Positions 36,501-49,590 are shown, numbered from the stretch's first letter. The stretch: DNA of 64,000 nt from Muricea muricata (GCA_963855995.1 OY979717.1:22295906-22359905), one strand, 5' to 3'. Notes: a model not told the origin generated them from the sequence alone. Program-made: numbers and translations.

Positions 36501-39500
36501 AACACAGTCAGCTTTACAGTAGCTGTTTGTTTAGTCATATTAAAATCGTAAGTTGAATCATCAGCGTGGATAGTTGAGAGATCACAGCGTCCAGCTGAGC
36601 ATTGCAAAAACGTCTAATGAGGGAAACAACAAAAAGTAACACTCACTTTAGTTTTGTTAAATATGTTTTTAAACGTGCTGCTCCACAACTCGGATACAAA
36701 GTTTTCTTTATTGACAGAATCTTGACCGCCAATCAGTTCCTAACGAAAAAAAATGTTAGCAGTAAGAATGTCATTTACACAATCATGTAAAAGATCATTA
36801 CTATAATCAGATTACGCACGCCAATGCATGACCAAAAAATCAGTAAGGTTTTCACCGAAAATCGAATTACATACTTCACAATGTCAACGTCTGAACCTTA
36901 TTTAAACGTACATAATTGTTAGTATAATACTGAGTTAATCTCCAAGCGTAATAGCTGTTTTGTTGAAAAGGTCTTATTCATAAAACGTCAGAGAAATAAA
37001 TAGAAGAGCCATGTACTCGAGTAACAACCTTTCCACTTTATGTTCTCACGTATTTTGCATGATTGTTCGGACCGATTTCGTTGTCTGTCCCACAGAAACA
37101 CTGAACTGGCCGGAGACATGTTGCACTGCCGATTGACCTCTCTGTTTAGTTACAGTACTACCTTGCGGTCAGGAAACATAATCAATCCACAATTTGGCAT
37201 TCGTGCAATTCCAGTTCACATGTTTCACAGAAAGTTTCACAGAACCATAGATTAAGGACACATAGATGCGCAACTCGGGGTATTTCTTGTCTTACGTGGA
37301 TGGCTTCGGGTATACGTCATACGCACACACATTTCTGGTAAGTACACATGCGAGATTTTATAAGGAATTAGATAGGGAAATGTCAAATAAACGGCGATTT
37401 AAGTTATGTTTTTGTCCTGCTCGCTAATAAAACGGCAGATATCATTGTTCTGTAATACATTATTTTATACTGTAAGTCAAACAAATGTACTTGCCAGGAA
37501 TGCGTGTGGATATGACGTAATCCGAGAGACAGCGAAATCACAGGCGAAGTACCCCCATCTATGTATCATATGGTTGTACTATCTAGGGGGAGGTTAAAAA
37601 TTAATACCTTTGCTTCTTCCTCAGTGTAAGTCTTATCAAGAGTAGTTGCAGCTTGAAGTTCTTGCAATGATATACTAGTCAGGAGAATGAAAGCAAGTTA
37701 TCTTGTCCAAAGGGCAATACTTCACGAGAAAGTGTATACGCTGATATTTTTACTTTAGTTTAAACAATAATATATATTATCATACATTGCAGTTCATTTA
37801 AGCGTTGCGATTAGACAATTGCATGAAAATAAATGTAACTAACAGGCAGTTTGCAGACAAATAAAAACTCAGATATTTGCATGTTGAGCTTACGATGCAC
37901 ATTATCACGGTATGCACATTAGTTGGCACGGCAACATAACATATCAGTAAAATAGTCTGTGTTAATAGCGTTTTTTCTTGTGTTACCATATTTATTTTTG
38001 TCGACTTGAATACCTCTTACGTCGACAGTGATAATTCCGCATGTCACAAAAACCTCATTTAATGCCATTTTGTTTAGAAAAATGTAAAGCATTATACAGC
38101 ATATACATATACCTGCCGCTTTCATCACTATCAAGAGAAGCAAACGCCAGGTTTGCTCGTTCCAGATCCCTTTCAGCCTTTAGTACCTTTAGTTTTTCTA
38201 GAAATAAATACCTCATCGGAGCAAATGAACGAAACACAATATTAATGTGACATAAATTAACGAGTCGTCTCGATAATTAATTAATACCGATTGCATTCAG
38301 CTAGTTCAAAGGTAACAAATTAACGCAATCTAATCTTCATGGTTAAAAATTTAATCAATACTAAATGATGCGTATGTATGCTTTTGAATCAGTTAGCGAC
38401 ACAGTGAAAATAGCGCAGAAGAAACTGGTTCTATTTGTGAATGAACATAAGTAGTAAAAATTCTGGTAGCTACAGTGCAGAAGTTTATCAATGTTTTAGT
38501 TTTTGAATTTTTGTATATTATTTGAAATTAACGATAACATTAATAAAATCCGCGTTAATAAAGTACACCGTTAATTTCCTCTAAGGTGATTGTGATTAAA
38601 GATATCGGATTTTTAGGGTTAATCCGTCCAAGACACAGCTAGAATCGTCACAGAACAGACGCAAGTTGTGAATCCTGTTGACTTGATAAAGTTTGCTCCT
38701 AAGTTGCAGCAAGCTTGTACATGGTATGCTGTTATATTTGTTAACTGTAAGGAATGGTATTTCGCTGACACAACCAATCTAAAAAAATCGGAAGGGGGCG
38801 TATCGTAGACTGAGAAACAACCGTGGAACACATTCTGGCAAAATTTTAAATCATCATCAAAACGCGGATCTTTTTTACTTCTGGCTAACAACCTGTTACC
38901 TCGCATGAATGCTACAAATATCGATACAAATCAGTGTGAATAAGGGATGTGTCAAAACATCAATTGTGACAATCATTACCTTCCCATTCCTTATCATGTT
39001 TTTCTTTAGCTTCAGTTTCTAATTTTTCAACGTCCTCCTTGTGAGCTAGAGGAATTTCACAAAAATGTATGAGCAAAATAATATACAGGGGTCTTTAGAA
39101 TTTCGCTCTATGAGTTGCTAGGACTTTGAAATGTTACTTTTCTCAAAAATGTCAGACAATTAATTAATGAACGATAATCGTTTCACGCAAGGAAAACGAA
39201 CTCTCAAAAGTCATGTTTTCACCTTTTAGTATTTCAGCAAGCTCTTTCTTTTCATCTGCTTGTTTCTGCAAATCAGCAACTTCAGCCTAGAGAAAAATAT
39301 TTCAATAAATATCATCTGTTGAATGAAAACAAAGAGCATCTTCTAATGCAAAAAATAGTGTTCATTGGAATAGCTAAGGTGCGTTTTAGAGACCGGTCAT
39401 TATTCACACCAAGGGTTGCACGCAACAGAAAAAGGTTAGGTAAACAAAACATTTTGGGTGAGTAGAAGGCTGGGTAAATGAAAAATACAAGACCTGAAGA

Positions 39501-42500
39501 GCTGGGTACTCAAACAAAAATTTACCGTAATTTCGTAAGAGACAATCGTGTTGAACACTTTTATAGCAACCATAGAACAGTCATTATCATGTTTGATTTG
39601 TCATTTGCAATATACATCCCCCCGCTCCCTTTAGGACTTTTACGATGCTGTTCTTTTTGTCTCTTTGTATCATGCATGTGACATGCGAATAGTTATACAT
39701 TTGTGAAATATTCGATCAGGGGGTGTTTAAAGGTAAGTTTTACCAGTAAAACATTTCTCTTAAAAAAAACCCACAGGTCCCTTATAAAACCGTAAGACTC
39801 ACATTCATTTCATGCGCGAGTTTGTTCTTTCTTGTTAAAAGTCAGATAATCTCCCATTTCCTAATTGTAAGTCTTTTCATCCATATTAACTGTGATATAC
39901 AGTAGCTGGTTTAATGAATTGATGTAGGATACGCCTCTTACCGTTCGTTGTTCTTTCTTAGACTTCCCTTGCTTTGATAGTTCTTCTCGAAGGGCAACAC
40001 CCTAGCAAAAATAATTTGGAATTAATTCTAAAGGGGCTGTCGCACACAATGCAGAGCCTGTCTCGCAACTGAGAGTGCAAGGTGAGTAGAAGCCTCGCAG
40101 TCACATATTCATACGCAATATTTTGGTTGGAAGAAGCATTGCAAAAAGTAGAATCGCATTACACTTTTTGCAACGAATGCAACACATTTTCTGGCTATTG
40201 AAAAGTGTACAGTAACCTTCCTTTGGCAACTTGTCTTGCAAGATTTCTGTTGGGCAGCCAATAAAAAAACTCGCTATATAAAAATAGTTTCCAAGTCAAA
40301 ATGATCGCAAGACAAGTTGCAAGAAACCTTACACAGTGTACTATCCCAATTCCATTCCTTAAAGTAAAGTGGTTGCAAAACATGTCGAATAGTGTAACAG
40401 CGTCTTATGTATTCGTACAGTAAATTGTATTTCTACATCATCGAGAAAACAATCGTTGGTCTTTGCTTCTTTGTCTTGACAAGAACAATCATTCTCACCT
40501 GATTAAAAATTTGTTTTTGCTTCTCTTGCTGTTCCCTATATTCTTTTCCTAATTCCCTGCAAAGAAGTCAAAGTTACAGTAAACTCCTCGAAATTGCCTT
40601 ACTGAAATAATATTTGTTCAACAAGATTCTCAATGTAGAATTTTAGACAAATGAACAAACTGTTGCAATACATTACACATGTAACAAGTATGTAAAATCC
40701 TTAAATTTGAAATTTTGTTGGTTACACAGGAATAGAAATTTGAACGATCCTGAAGTTTTACTCATCCACTAGGTACAGGTACATGTATTCCGTTATGGAC
40801 GGTCAAACTCAACTTTTCCCGAAAATGAATAAATATAGGAAACAAGTCGGTTGCCAGTTTGTTTCCTTTTCATCAGAGAAGTTAATATGTTAAATAATTA
40901 AACACTAATACACAAGGAATTGACCCTAATGCCTATAGAAAAAAAAATCAGTGCCAGTCTGCTACATATGTGCTTATATTTAGCAAAGGCAAAATACACA
41001 AGTACCAAGAACTTCTAACTTTTTGCTAAAAACCTGAACTGTCATACATGTATCTCTATTTTTGGTACTTGTACAAGGTACTTGTTTTGTTTCATTTAAA
41101 AAATGAATGGTGAAAAATTTATTGTGGTTGCCTTACTACCCCATAAAATTTACTATTCAGTCAAGAGTTTTACTGTATACGGAACAGTGAAAGTTTCCAT
41201 CCCAGTTACAGAGCATTTTGAGCCATGACAGACTACTGTGGGGAGTATATTATTTTGTATATTTAACACACATTGCTTAAATATGCCTAGTGAATACTTA
41301 TTTTTATAGTTATACAGTAGATGTACTAACAAGCAATTATTCTGACAAAGTTCAGACACCTTGCCATACTCATCAGTCCCATCACAGCAATCTGTAGAAA
41401 AAAATGAATGTATAACTAAGAACATATACCTTATAAAACCACAAATTTAATTCCATACTTGAAATCACATGATGTAAAATGAAAATGCTTTCACATGTGA
41501 AGTGTTCAAATTCCAACACACAAAAAGTTGATTGAGAGCAGAGCTATATCAGGTACTAAAATGGTCTTATGGGAACTTCATGAATTCAAAATATGGCTCG
41601 CATAGAGTCTATGGCTCTTTTCACAGGGTAGAGAAAGCAGGCTTATCTAATTATAGTGTACTGTTAGCGTTATATATAACACACAAATATTTGTGGCATA
41701 AAAAGAAAATTGAAAGGTTATAGATGATTTAAGTAAAACATACATGCTTACAGCTACAGTACCTACCACAAATGCCATCATTGACCCTGGAGGATGGTAA
41801 AAGTTCAGCAAGGTACCCATTGTTCTCACAAAAGAACCGGCCATTAGGACAAGCAGAGGTTCCTGTAGTAATGATTTTTAACATTAATGATTTTTACTTT
41901 CATGAAAACAAAAATGGTAGCCCAGATATTCTCATAGGCTAACAGGTCTTTAATGGCATCCTTCTGAATTGAAATACACAATCATTTTCCCTGATACTGT
42001 CTTCCAATAAACATGTTTGTTTATGGAAAACCTAGCCTGCATACAAACAGATTTATTCACAGGAAAATCATCAGCAAAAATATTTTAGCAGATATGAACA
42101 GCAATTGGACAAAAAATTCTTCGGCACAATATTTTTTCACCAGCAAATCGCACTGCAAATAGTCCCTCTCCCCTCAAATCATGAAGAGAACTTACAGCAT
42201 TTTGCACATTTGGAGGCAAATTAGAGAAGGCCAATTGAAACAAACGTAGCATGCCATCTTCTACAGGTTGTCGCAAAAAAAGTAGAATCATTAAGAAATT
42301 AAATAATGTAATCCTTACAAATTCTTTTTGAATAGAATATATTATTAATATGTCAATGGTTATGCTTTTTTGGCACACCCTATATAATACTGTAACAATA
42401 TAATTAACATACAACTGTCCAGTTGTTTAGCAGTATACTTGCCATTTAATTATTTCAGAGACCTCACACTATACTAGCCGTAATTACCACACGTAGTAAA

Positions 42501-43860
42501 ATATAATGTTGCACACTGATTAGTTAACATGATTAGACATTTTTATTATTTGTACTGTACTAAATTTCTACTAGATATGTCTGGTTGAATGTAATACATT
42601 ACCTGGTTCATCAGAGCCATCACTGCAGTCACAGTAGTCATCATTAACATTCGAGAAACTTAGTTCTCTAGATCCATCTAGACATTTGAAATCTTTACTT
42701 GGGTCATACAGCGGCAACCCTACAATTAACATTTATGGACAAATTAAACATCCAAAATGTGAAAGGCACTGAATAATAAAGTGGATAGCTTAGTAATGCA
42801 TAATTACTTCACATGGCTAACTGCTTTGTAGGTGCATGGAAACATGGCAGAAACATTAATTATCTTTTGCATGATTCAAAACTTTATTGAAGCACCTCTC
42901 ATGACCCCATAACTTGGCGATGGAATGTGTCAAAATTTGTTGGGTTTTTGCATGGCAAACCTTTTTACCGTTTATATATTTGAAAACCTAAAATATGTGT
43001 TTCGATGATATGTTCTGCTACAAAATAAGAATAAACTACATGTTTATCTTGGCACACATGGAAATGCCAGGGATAACCCAAGAGCGGAGTGTATCAAAGT
43101 GTATCAAACAATGGAACTATTTCGCAAACTCTTAAGGCTAATATTGCCTAACAAGCCCATTTAAAAAACTGATTTTTTAATTTTGACTCTTAACTGATCT
43201 TTGTCTTACAAAGGCCTAGATTGATATAAAATTCTCTCAAAGTGGCCTGCTTCAGATTGATCTTGGTTTAGCCTGGAATCATGGACTACCAAATAAATTG
43301 GATGAAATTTGGCTAAAAAATTCATTGAACTGGTCCACAATGCATGGTCTGGGTGGAGAGAAGTCCATCAATTTGTCAATGGCCCCATATATATCAGAAT
43401 CTCGATATATGAATATACATATTTCCTACAAGCAATTCACCACTGTCAGTATATGGTAGTGCAAATGCTTTATTCTGGCCCATTTATTTTGACGTTATTT
43501 TACAGTCTAATAAATACCGGTGCAACTGCATCACATCACATGTGTTATTGAAAAACTCAACCTTCGGTAACTTGTTCATAACTGGCACTACTAACTGAGC
43601 GTGCTTGGATAAAAAAGGTTCAGTTCATATTGTACATCATGCTATAATATTACTACACAAATATTAGGTGAAAGAAAAATTAACAGGTTATTTTGATCAC
43701 TCGTTTAATGCCACGTTCTGTCAAAGGACTATAAGACCAATCCACTACTTATAATTTCATACACATACTTACTGTTAGGACTAACTCCTAGAACACTTGT
43801 AGAAGTACATCGACTCCAAAATACAGTTGGAAAGAATAAAAAAAGATAAAAACCAGCCAT
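30542..43860 (-). CDS. PRKCSH: Glucosidase II beta subunit (80K-H / PRKCSH)
   Basis: Noncatalytic ER subunit that retains glucosidase II and presents mannose-bearing N-glycans to it during glucose trimming. Eighteen coding exons (minus): 43860-43773, 42719-42603, 41862-41767, 41391-41331, 40556-40499, 40001-39942, 39286-39223, 39045-38980, 38197-38113, 37674-37608, 36739-36647, 35774-35570, 34625-34554, 34037-33968, 33478-33389, 32954-32880, 31401-31305, 30670-30542. They total 1593 nt (530 residues, close to the mammalian length), all with GT-AG ends and agreeing phases. Order: signal peptide (about 1-22); two Cys/Asp-rich LDL-receptor-like repeats ([12 protein letters not shown], then a CDCCDGTDE-type repeat); charged coiled coil (about 120-205); EF-hand-like part (about 210-255); acidic linker (286-353); MRH lectin domain (about 420-512) with Gln444, Trp480, Arg485, Glu504 and Tyr510 in the sugar-binding positions. 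It ends HDEF, not HDEL. In-frame ATGs exist upstream, but the start at 43860 gives the best signal peptide. Confidence 0.96.
30940..31160 (-). mobile_element. tRNA-derived SINE in the last PRKCSH intron
   Basis: On the minus strand a tRNA-like head has an A box (TGGCGAATCGGTTAGG) and a B box (GGTTCGATTCT). It is followed by a body with GGGTTTTCTCCGGGTACTCC and GGTTTCTTCCCACAG, a core seen in many animal SINE families. It lies between exons 17 and 18 in the same orientation as the gene. It has no open frame. Confidence 0.75.
33180..33305. repeat. Cluster of TTCACATGTGAA-like palindromes
   Basis: Several copies of ATGTGAAA and TTTCACATGTGAA in both orientations within a PRKCSH intron, forming overlapping short inverted repeats. 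Function unknown; possibly a decayed fold-back element. Confidence 0.5.
35063..35170 (+). mobile_element. Possible tRNA-derived SINE remnant
   Basis: A good tRNA A-box segment, GTGGCGCAAGCGGTTAGCGC, is followed 50-60 nt later by a weak B-box-like GGTTGCATGCG. The stems of a tRNA do not form. It lies in a PRKCSH intron, in the antisense direction to the gene. Confidence 0.4.
36249..36439. mobile_element. 191-bp hAT-type MITE in PRKCSH intron 11
   Basis: The ends CAGGGCCGTCGCTAGA and TCTAGCGACGGCCCTG are inverted, with adjoining runs of G (about 36275-36286) and C (about 36394-36405). An exact 8-bp duplication TGAACACG flanks it (36241-36248 and 36440-36447), the hAT target length. Interior pieces (TATATTCATACATTC and its inverse) extend the symmetry through most of the element. 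Confidence 0.9.
40203..40342. mobile_element. Inverted-repeat element in PRKCSH intron 5
   Basis: AGTGTACAGTAACCTT and GGCAACTTGTCTTGCAAGA at the left face TCGCAAGACAAGTTGCAAG and AAACCTTACACAGTGTACT at the right, with a few mismatches. Similarity in style (TTGCAA-rich ends) to 29593-29773 suggests a related family. The outer boundaries may be wider. Confidence 0.6.
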
Positions 43861-43908
43861 AATTTTGTAAATCTTAAATACAGTTCCAACTTCTATTAGA
43901 GGCTCATA

Positions 43909-43915
43909 ATTTATA
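43909..43915 (-). promoter_or_regulatory. TATA-like box upstream of PRKCSH
   Basis: TATAAAT on the minus strand, about 50 nt upstream of the PRKCSH ATG; it would give a short leader. A longer 5' leader cannot be excluded. Confidence 0.35.
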
Positions 43916-44282
43916 CATCGGGGCAGCGGAAGCAGCTTCCAAAACGAATAAACTTCATGTCGGGCATCATCCATGGTTACAGATTTAAGAAATATAAAAC
44001 ATTTTTCCATGATGGTTATACATCACTTTTTACACATAATATTTTCCTGGTGCTGGTCTTGGCCTTTTGTTTTTTTCTATTTATTTTAGAAAATGTCTTC
44101 CACACGACCAAGCACACGAGTTCAATCCACGAGTTGGTGATACAATTTATCAACTTGCAATCAACTAGAATGACAATTCTGTCCCTACTCTTTCCTTAGA
44201 GTCCTCCTCTCGGATAAAGCCTATACATAATATTGAGTTGTGGACGTCTGCCTCCCAGATATTTGTGGGGTGCATACAAGTA

Positions 44283-45945
44283 AATTCCCAAAGGAAGCCC
44301 CCTCCCTGATGAAATACGGGGAGGTTGTCCGTGACCTAGCTTCACCAGGTGGAAATTGGAGGTCCTAGCTACGATACGCAATTTCGTTCTTTACGTCAAT
44401 CTAGTGTACCTGGGATGCCTGGGTCACAACTCATTCGAAGCTGTGGATCCGTGCACAAAAGATGAAGTCGTTCAAATTTCTTACCGGCTTTTACTGTGCA
44501 GCTTGGTCCATTTGTCCCCCCTAGGTTACTGCCGGAAGTTCCATGAGTGTACAGCTTGTCAATATAAGCATCAGTGTTTCAAATGTGGCGCTCCACATTG
44601 CGCCAAGACCTGTAATGTTTGTCCCTTCAGGCAATTTTCCCCTACTTCAAAATTACCTGCACCACGAGTTTCCAACCCCAGTAATCATTGATCGTTTGCT
44701 GCCCTTATTACAACGATGCATTAATGTTGTCTACTAGATTTTTACAAGGTTTTCCACTTTATTTTAAAGGCGTTTCTTCGTTGCTTTGTTCTAAAAATTT
44801 GCCCTCGACACTTTAGTACCCACATATAGTCAGTGCTAAACTTTTCCAAGAGGTAAAGGCTGGTAGAATTGTTGGTTCATTTGACACACCTCCATTTTAA
44901 AAATGTCGTTCCCAAAAAATCTCCGGGTGAGTATCGACTTATTCATGATTTGTCATTTCCTAAGGGAGCTTCAGTGAATGATACCATTTCCTCTGAGCAT
45001 AGTGCAGTTTCACATTGTCGTGTGAATGATGCCATGGCATTAATTAAATCATTGGGTCTAGGTTGCTTCCTTGCCAAAACGGACATCAAAAGCGCATTTC
45101 GCATTATTCCAATTCGTCCGGAGGATTATCCTCTTTTGGGAAGACTAGTGGCAAGGAAAATACTCTTATGATCGTGCAATGCCTATGCGATTTTTTTTTC
45201 CGACGCACATTTGAGATGTTCAGCTCTACTTTAGGATGGATTGCTAAGAAACATTTGCATATTGAGCATCTTGTCCATATTTTGGATGATTATTTGATGG
45301 CAACCGCTTCTTATCAGTGCAGCGTTGCTTTGCGAGATTCTATTTCACTATGTACTTATTTGGGTGTGCCAATTGCACCGGAAAAATCCATCGGTCCTCA
45401 AACTGTTTTTATTTTAGCGGGCCGGTATTAAGTTGGATACAAATATGATGGAGGCTCGGTTACCACATGACAAGATAATCAGAACAAAGACAGTTCTTTC
45501 GGATCTCTTGCACCGTTAGAAAGTGTCTTTGAGAGAGATCCAGTCATTGATTGGCCTTCTTAATTTTGCATGCTCTGTTGCCGTACCTGGCCGGGACTTC
45601 GTTCGTCGTCTTATTGATTTGACCAAGGGTGTCCAACTCCCAGATCCATTTCGGCCCTTGGCTTGAGCACTGGAAACGTTTCAATTGTTATTATCCCACA
45701 GTACTTAGTGTTCTCTTATGGGGTCCCTTGATGTGCAATCGACGGATACATTTTAATTTTATGCTGACAACGTAGCACTGGTACTTAGATATGACATCTC
45801 GCGACCCTACCATAATGGTACTTGTTCGCCAGTTGGTGCTAGCCTGCTTAAATTGTAACATATTTTTCTGCCCTCAACACGTTCCCGATGTTCATAACAC
45901 TTTAGCGGATTTATTGTCTCGCTTACAGATTTCGAAATTCATGGA
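44283..45945 (+). pseudogene. Decayed DIRS-like retrotransposon (gag, RT, RNase H)
   Basis: Fragments occur in order but in different frames with stops. Gag-like part: KYGEVVRDLASPGG near 44310 and the zinc-knuckle-like CTACQYKHQCFKCG near 44545-44590. Reverse transcriptase: SPGEYRLIHDLSFPKGA (about 44917) and KTDIKSAFRIIP, then HILDDYLM (about 45275) at the catalytic position. RNase H part: SLIGLLNFACSVAVPGRDF near 45550, a phrase typical of DIRS elements, and CPQHVPDVHNTLADLLSRL near 45880. DIRS elements move by reverse transcription and a tyrosine recombinase; no recombinase or terminal repeats were found here. The copy is dead. Confidence 0.8.
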
Positions 45946-46814
45946 ATACTACCATTTATTGCTACTATTTATTGCTACTATTTATTACTACAATTCTGCA
46001 CTATTTTTTACTGCTACAATAATATAAATATATAAACAAGGACAGGAAAAGGTTAGATAATTATGTGCTTGCGAATGGCGATAGTCAACGTCAAATGAAT
46101 TTCTTTATCAAAATCGTCTGAATCAATTGCAGTCTCCGTCATTCATAAAGAAGCAATCGTGTGACGGTTGATTCGTGGGCTCTCTCAATTACTGAAGGAC
46201 GCCTGGTCTGCTTTCACAAAGAAGTGCACTTTACCAGTGATACTATCTTCAATTTGGGCTCGTCTTATGGTATTAGCTTTCAATGTTGGTCTGTTGTTGT
46301 ACAGGATCTTCCATGCGTCGATCCTGAGAATAGTTGTATCGCTGATCAAGTCAACCGATGATATCCAGTTCACTTTTCCCTCATCTTGTAGTTCTATTGT
46401 TTAGACCACGATTCATGACTGGGCTTGCGTCGTCTTCTCGGTACTTAGCTTAATATAGTTGTTCATATCCTGTGGTGTTCTTGATGTGTCGGCATCACCA
46501 TTTGCCTTCCCAGGTCAATAAAGAAATTTGAAGTTGAAATCCGCTAACTCTCCTATCCATTTAAGTCTTATTGCGTTAAATTTGGCAGTAGATAATATTA
46601 TATGTCACCTTGATTTTATCTGTAAACACAACAAAACTTGGAGCATAGCGGAGATGGATGCAAATTGTCTTGAGTGGGGTCTGGATAAACCATTATTGGA
46701 ACGCTGACGAGACTTTTTCCAAGGTCGACTGATGTACGACTGTCGTCCAGGAGATTGGTTTTTTTGAGGTAACACTAGTTAGCATCAGTGTTACCATCAG
46801 TTTTGTTGTCAACT

Positions 46815-47260
46815 AGCTTGACAAGGTTGGTTTATGGATTCTTGAAAAGTTTCTGACGTATGGACGATAGTGGTTTAACAAATCCTTTAGTTTACAGTTC
46901 TTGATGGAGTTTCTTTCACATGAAGAATTGGAACAACAGTAGAGGGATCTAATTAGTATCCTTCTTATGACACAACTCTTCCAGAAACAAGACCTCGCGT
47001 TTAAACATCGTACATGTGTGCTTTCAGGCGATGAAGCACTTTCCAAAGATATACAATGTATTCATCGAAAGTTTTACTGAACACGATGATATCATCAGGA
47101 TATGCTACACATATGCCATCACGTAGATGATGCATTGAAAAGCCCAAATGCGATCCGAACCCATTCATTTAGTCTCCATCGCGTTATAAAGGCGGAAAGA
47201 TGGTTGACTTTCTGCTTTAAGGAATCCTTGATGGTAGGATTTACCTTGATCAACTATAGT
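46815..47260 (-). pseudogene. Ty3-like reverse transcriptase fragment
   Basis: Minus-strand pieces in shifting frames: YHQGFLKAESQ (about 47225), NEWVRIAFGLFNAS (about 47145), YPDDIIVFSKTFDE at the catalytic YxDD position (about 47085), LDPSTVVPIL (about 46950) and HYRPYVRNFSRIHKP (about 46840). This is the order of a Ty3-type reverse transcriptase. Several stops and frameshifts make it inactive, and no long terminal repeats were seen. Confidence 0.8.
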
Positions 47261-47893
47261 CTTATGCTTGTGCTTATGTCGATGCTCATGTTGCACACCT
47301 TACTGCTGCAGCATTTATTACCGCAGATACTATATAAGATCTAACTTACAGCTAGTACATAAATGAGATCTAACTTACCGTCAGCGTAATATATACAGCT
47401 ATTTTAATTAAGATTGTAGTACTGTATGACTTGTGTACATGTATAGGCTATATAGCTTTGAAAATAGAGTCCTGTCTTAGCCCCTTCCAAATTTTTGTAA
47501 ATACACCCTGTTAATAATAATTATTATTATTAATATCTGCGATACCTCAAAAAGCATTGAAACTATGACAATGAGACTACAACAACATAAAATTCATCGA
47601 ATTCTTGGAATTTTCAGCAATTTTGGAGTTAATTGACAGTATAATTTTAATTTTATTGAGTATTTTTCATTTTACACTCAAAATTTACGAACATAATTAT
47701 TATACAATAAATATGAAAACCCGCTCATTATTTGATCTAAACTTTTTAAAACCGTACACTAGCCACTGATAACATAGCTATACAATGTGGATAGTTTACC
47801 TCAGATGAACTAAAAATCCAGACAACATATATTTCAATAACAGTCAATTAAAATCAAATCTTTCTCTTGCATTAAACATACTCGTTATAATGG
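47261..47893. other. No gene seen
   Basis: Low-complexity AT-rich sequence with a short (ATT)n-like stretch at about 47515-47534. It may include the 3' part of the neighbouring Tc1-like element, but no terminal inverted repeat was confirmed. Confidence 0.4.
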
Positions 47894-48909
47894 TTAGTAA
47901 TGAACGTAACCCCCTTTTGCATCCATCACTTTAATAAGTCTATTGTTCATTGAATCTGTTATTGTTTTGATGGTGTCTTTGTCTACAGCAGCTGCGCAGC
48001 TTTGAATTGCTTCCCAAAGACAATTCTTAGATGACTATTGCTTGCAATCTTCGTTATTTTGCGCTTTAGTATTGACCAGAAGTTCTCGATGGGGTTGATC
48101 GAGTGAACATGCTGGCCACAGCATCAAACGACCTTCCTTAAACCCAAATTAGGTTAACGCTTCCCGAGTGTAATGAGCTGCGTGGGAAGGGGCAATGTCG
48201 TGCATGAAGATCATCTTTCTCTTTAATGCTAGTGGTTGTTTCTTATACCAAGGAAGGAAATTTTTTTTAGGAAGTCGACATACGATTTAGCACACATCAT
48301 AACCCCATCGGGCACACGAAAAGGTCCCACAATTTGATTATTAATGATTCCCGCCCAAATCATTACACCTCCACCACCTTGTTGCCGCCTGATCTTACTC
48401 TGTGGCGTTGTACCATTGAGTAGCCAGCCACTCATCCAACCATCTGGACCATCGAGAGTTGCCCGAGACTCATCAGTGAACAAAACATATTCGAAATTGG
48501 TTTTCATGCCTGACTTAGCCCAGTCCAAGCGTGCCAGCTTATGTCTTTGTTTCAATGGTGGTTTAATAGTTGGCTTTGTAACTTTTCTAATGCTTCTTAA
48601 GATCTTGCACCGTCCAGTTCTGGATCTTGATGGGACTCCAGCTTCATGAAATATCTTGGCACTCGTTGAATGAGGATTTTTTGATAACGCTTTCTTAACT
48701 GAGCTGATTTCCCTACGAGAAATCTTTCGGAACTTTCCTTTATCCCCCCCCCCCCTCCCTTTATTACTATTTTCCATAAATCTTTTGACTGTGCGATGAT
48801 TTCGATGAATTAACTTTGAAATATCCGAACTGATTTTGTCGTGGCTTAACAATTCTACTATTCTTTGCTTCTCCTCGGGTTTTAGATCTGTTTTACGTCC
48901 CATATGCAT
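47894..48909 (-). pseudogene. Tc1/mariner-type transposase, frameshifted
   Basis: The N-terminal 226 codons are open (48909 to 48229) and begin MHMGRKTDLKPEEKQRIVEL, with a helix-turn-helix region (HRNHRTVKRFM). The first catalytic Asp is in VLFTDESRA (about residue 143). Beyond the stop the second Asp segment appears as FMHDIAPSHAA (Ile where Asn is usual), and the Glu segment NPIENFW lies in another frame. The natural end RLIKVMDAKGGYVHY stops at 47894. The span of about 339 codons equals a full-length Tc1 transposase, so this is a nearly complete but inactive copy. A C10 run at about 48747-48756 falls in the linker. Confidence 0.88.
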
Positions 48910-49582
48910 ATTGGTAACTTTTAACAGACTGAGTGAGATTTTTGCAGGCTATGATAAGGGTTGCATAATAATTATTTACATTAATTACGAGAGTTTTATG
49001 CAAAAAAATCAATTACTTTGGAGTTAACTGTTTTTGCTCCATTGCAATTTGTATAAACTCCAATACCGTCTAAACAGATGTTTTTACATCCTAAATATTT
49101 CAAGCACCTTTGCCTTTAACTTAGTTTTTCTTTGTTTCCCTGAATAGTCGTCGATCGGAAATGAAGAATGGTGATATTGGTTGTTTGTAGTAGAGTTCAA
49201 TTCCTGTTTTTGTCGAATATTTATGCATGCTTACAATACAATTCTTTCTTTCTGGTTGATAGCACTTGACAGGCAGTACTGCCAATCACTTGAGAGAAAT
49301 AACGAGATGCATCAGCTGATTGCAACCAAGCAATAACCCATGTCCAATCGGCATATCGGAGTAAACTTGCAAGCATTATACGAGAAGCCAGAGAATTGAC
49401 GAGCAATGAAGTCTGAATATTTTGTTTATGAGTGTAATGTTGTAATGCACGTTACCATACCATAATCTTGGCAAAAATCCTTTTTCCGCTAAATTCTTTA
49501 CGTTTGGTTACACAACACTAAGCACTTGTACGCATGCATGCATATATTACGCATATAATGGAGCTAATGAGTCAGTTAAGGG
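48910..49582. other. No gene seen
   Basis: Probably the 5' flank of the Tc1-like element followed by intergenic sequence before the EGF-TLDc promoter. Confidence 0.4.
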
Positions 49583-49590
49583 TATATATA
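49583..49590 (+). promoter_or_regulatory. TATA box of the EGF-TLDc gene
   Basis: TATATATA in the context AAGGGTATATATACAACG. A start near 49615 would make a noncoding exon 1 ending at 49675 (CAGCTG|GTGAGT). A matching acceptor TTTTTGTAG lies before 50288, 34 nt upstream of the ATG. Confidence 0.5.

Noticed and set aside
42085-42414. 109-codon minus-strand frame between PRKCSH exons 2 and 3
   Set aside because: It is intronic and not needed for PRKCSH. Segment 42244-42385 has weak inverted ends (ACAGGTTGTCGC and GGCACACCCT) and may be a decayed MITE, but the match is too poor.
43861-44010. In-frame upstream ATGs extending PRKCSH by about 50 residues
   Set aside because: The extension would bury the signal peptide, and a TATA-like box lies between those ATGs and the chosen start.
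46185-46373. 62-codon minus-strand frame (ISSVDLISDTTILRIDAWK...)
   Set aside because: It looks like a conserved coding remnant and may belong to a retroelement, but no family could be assigned.
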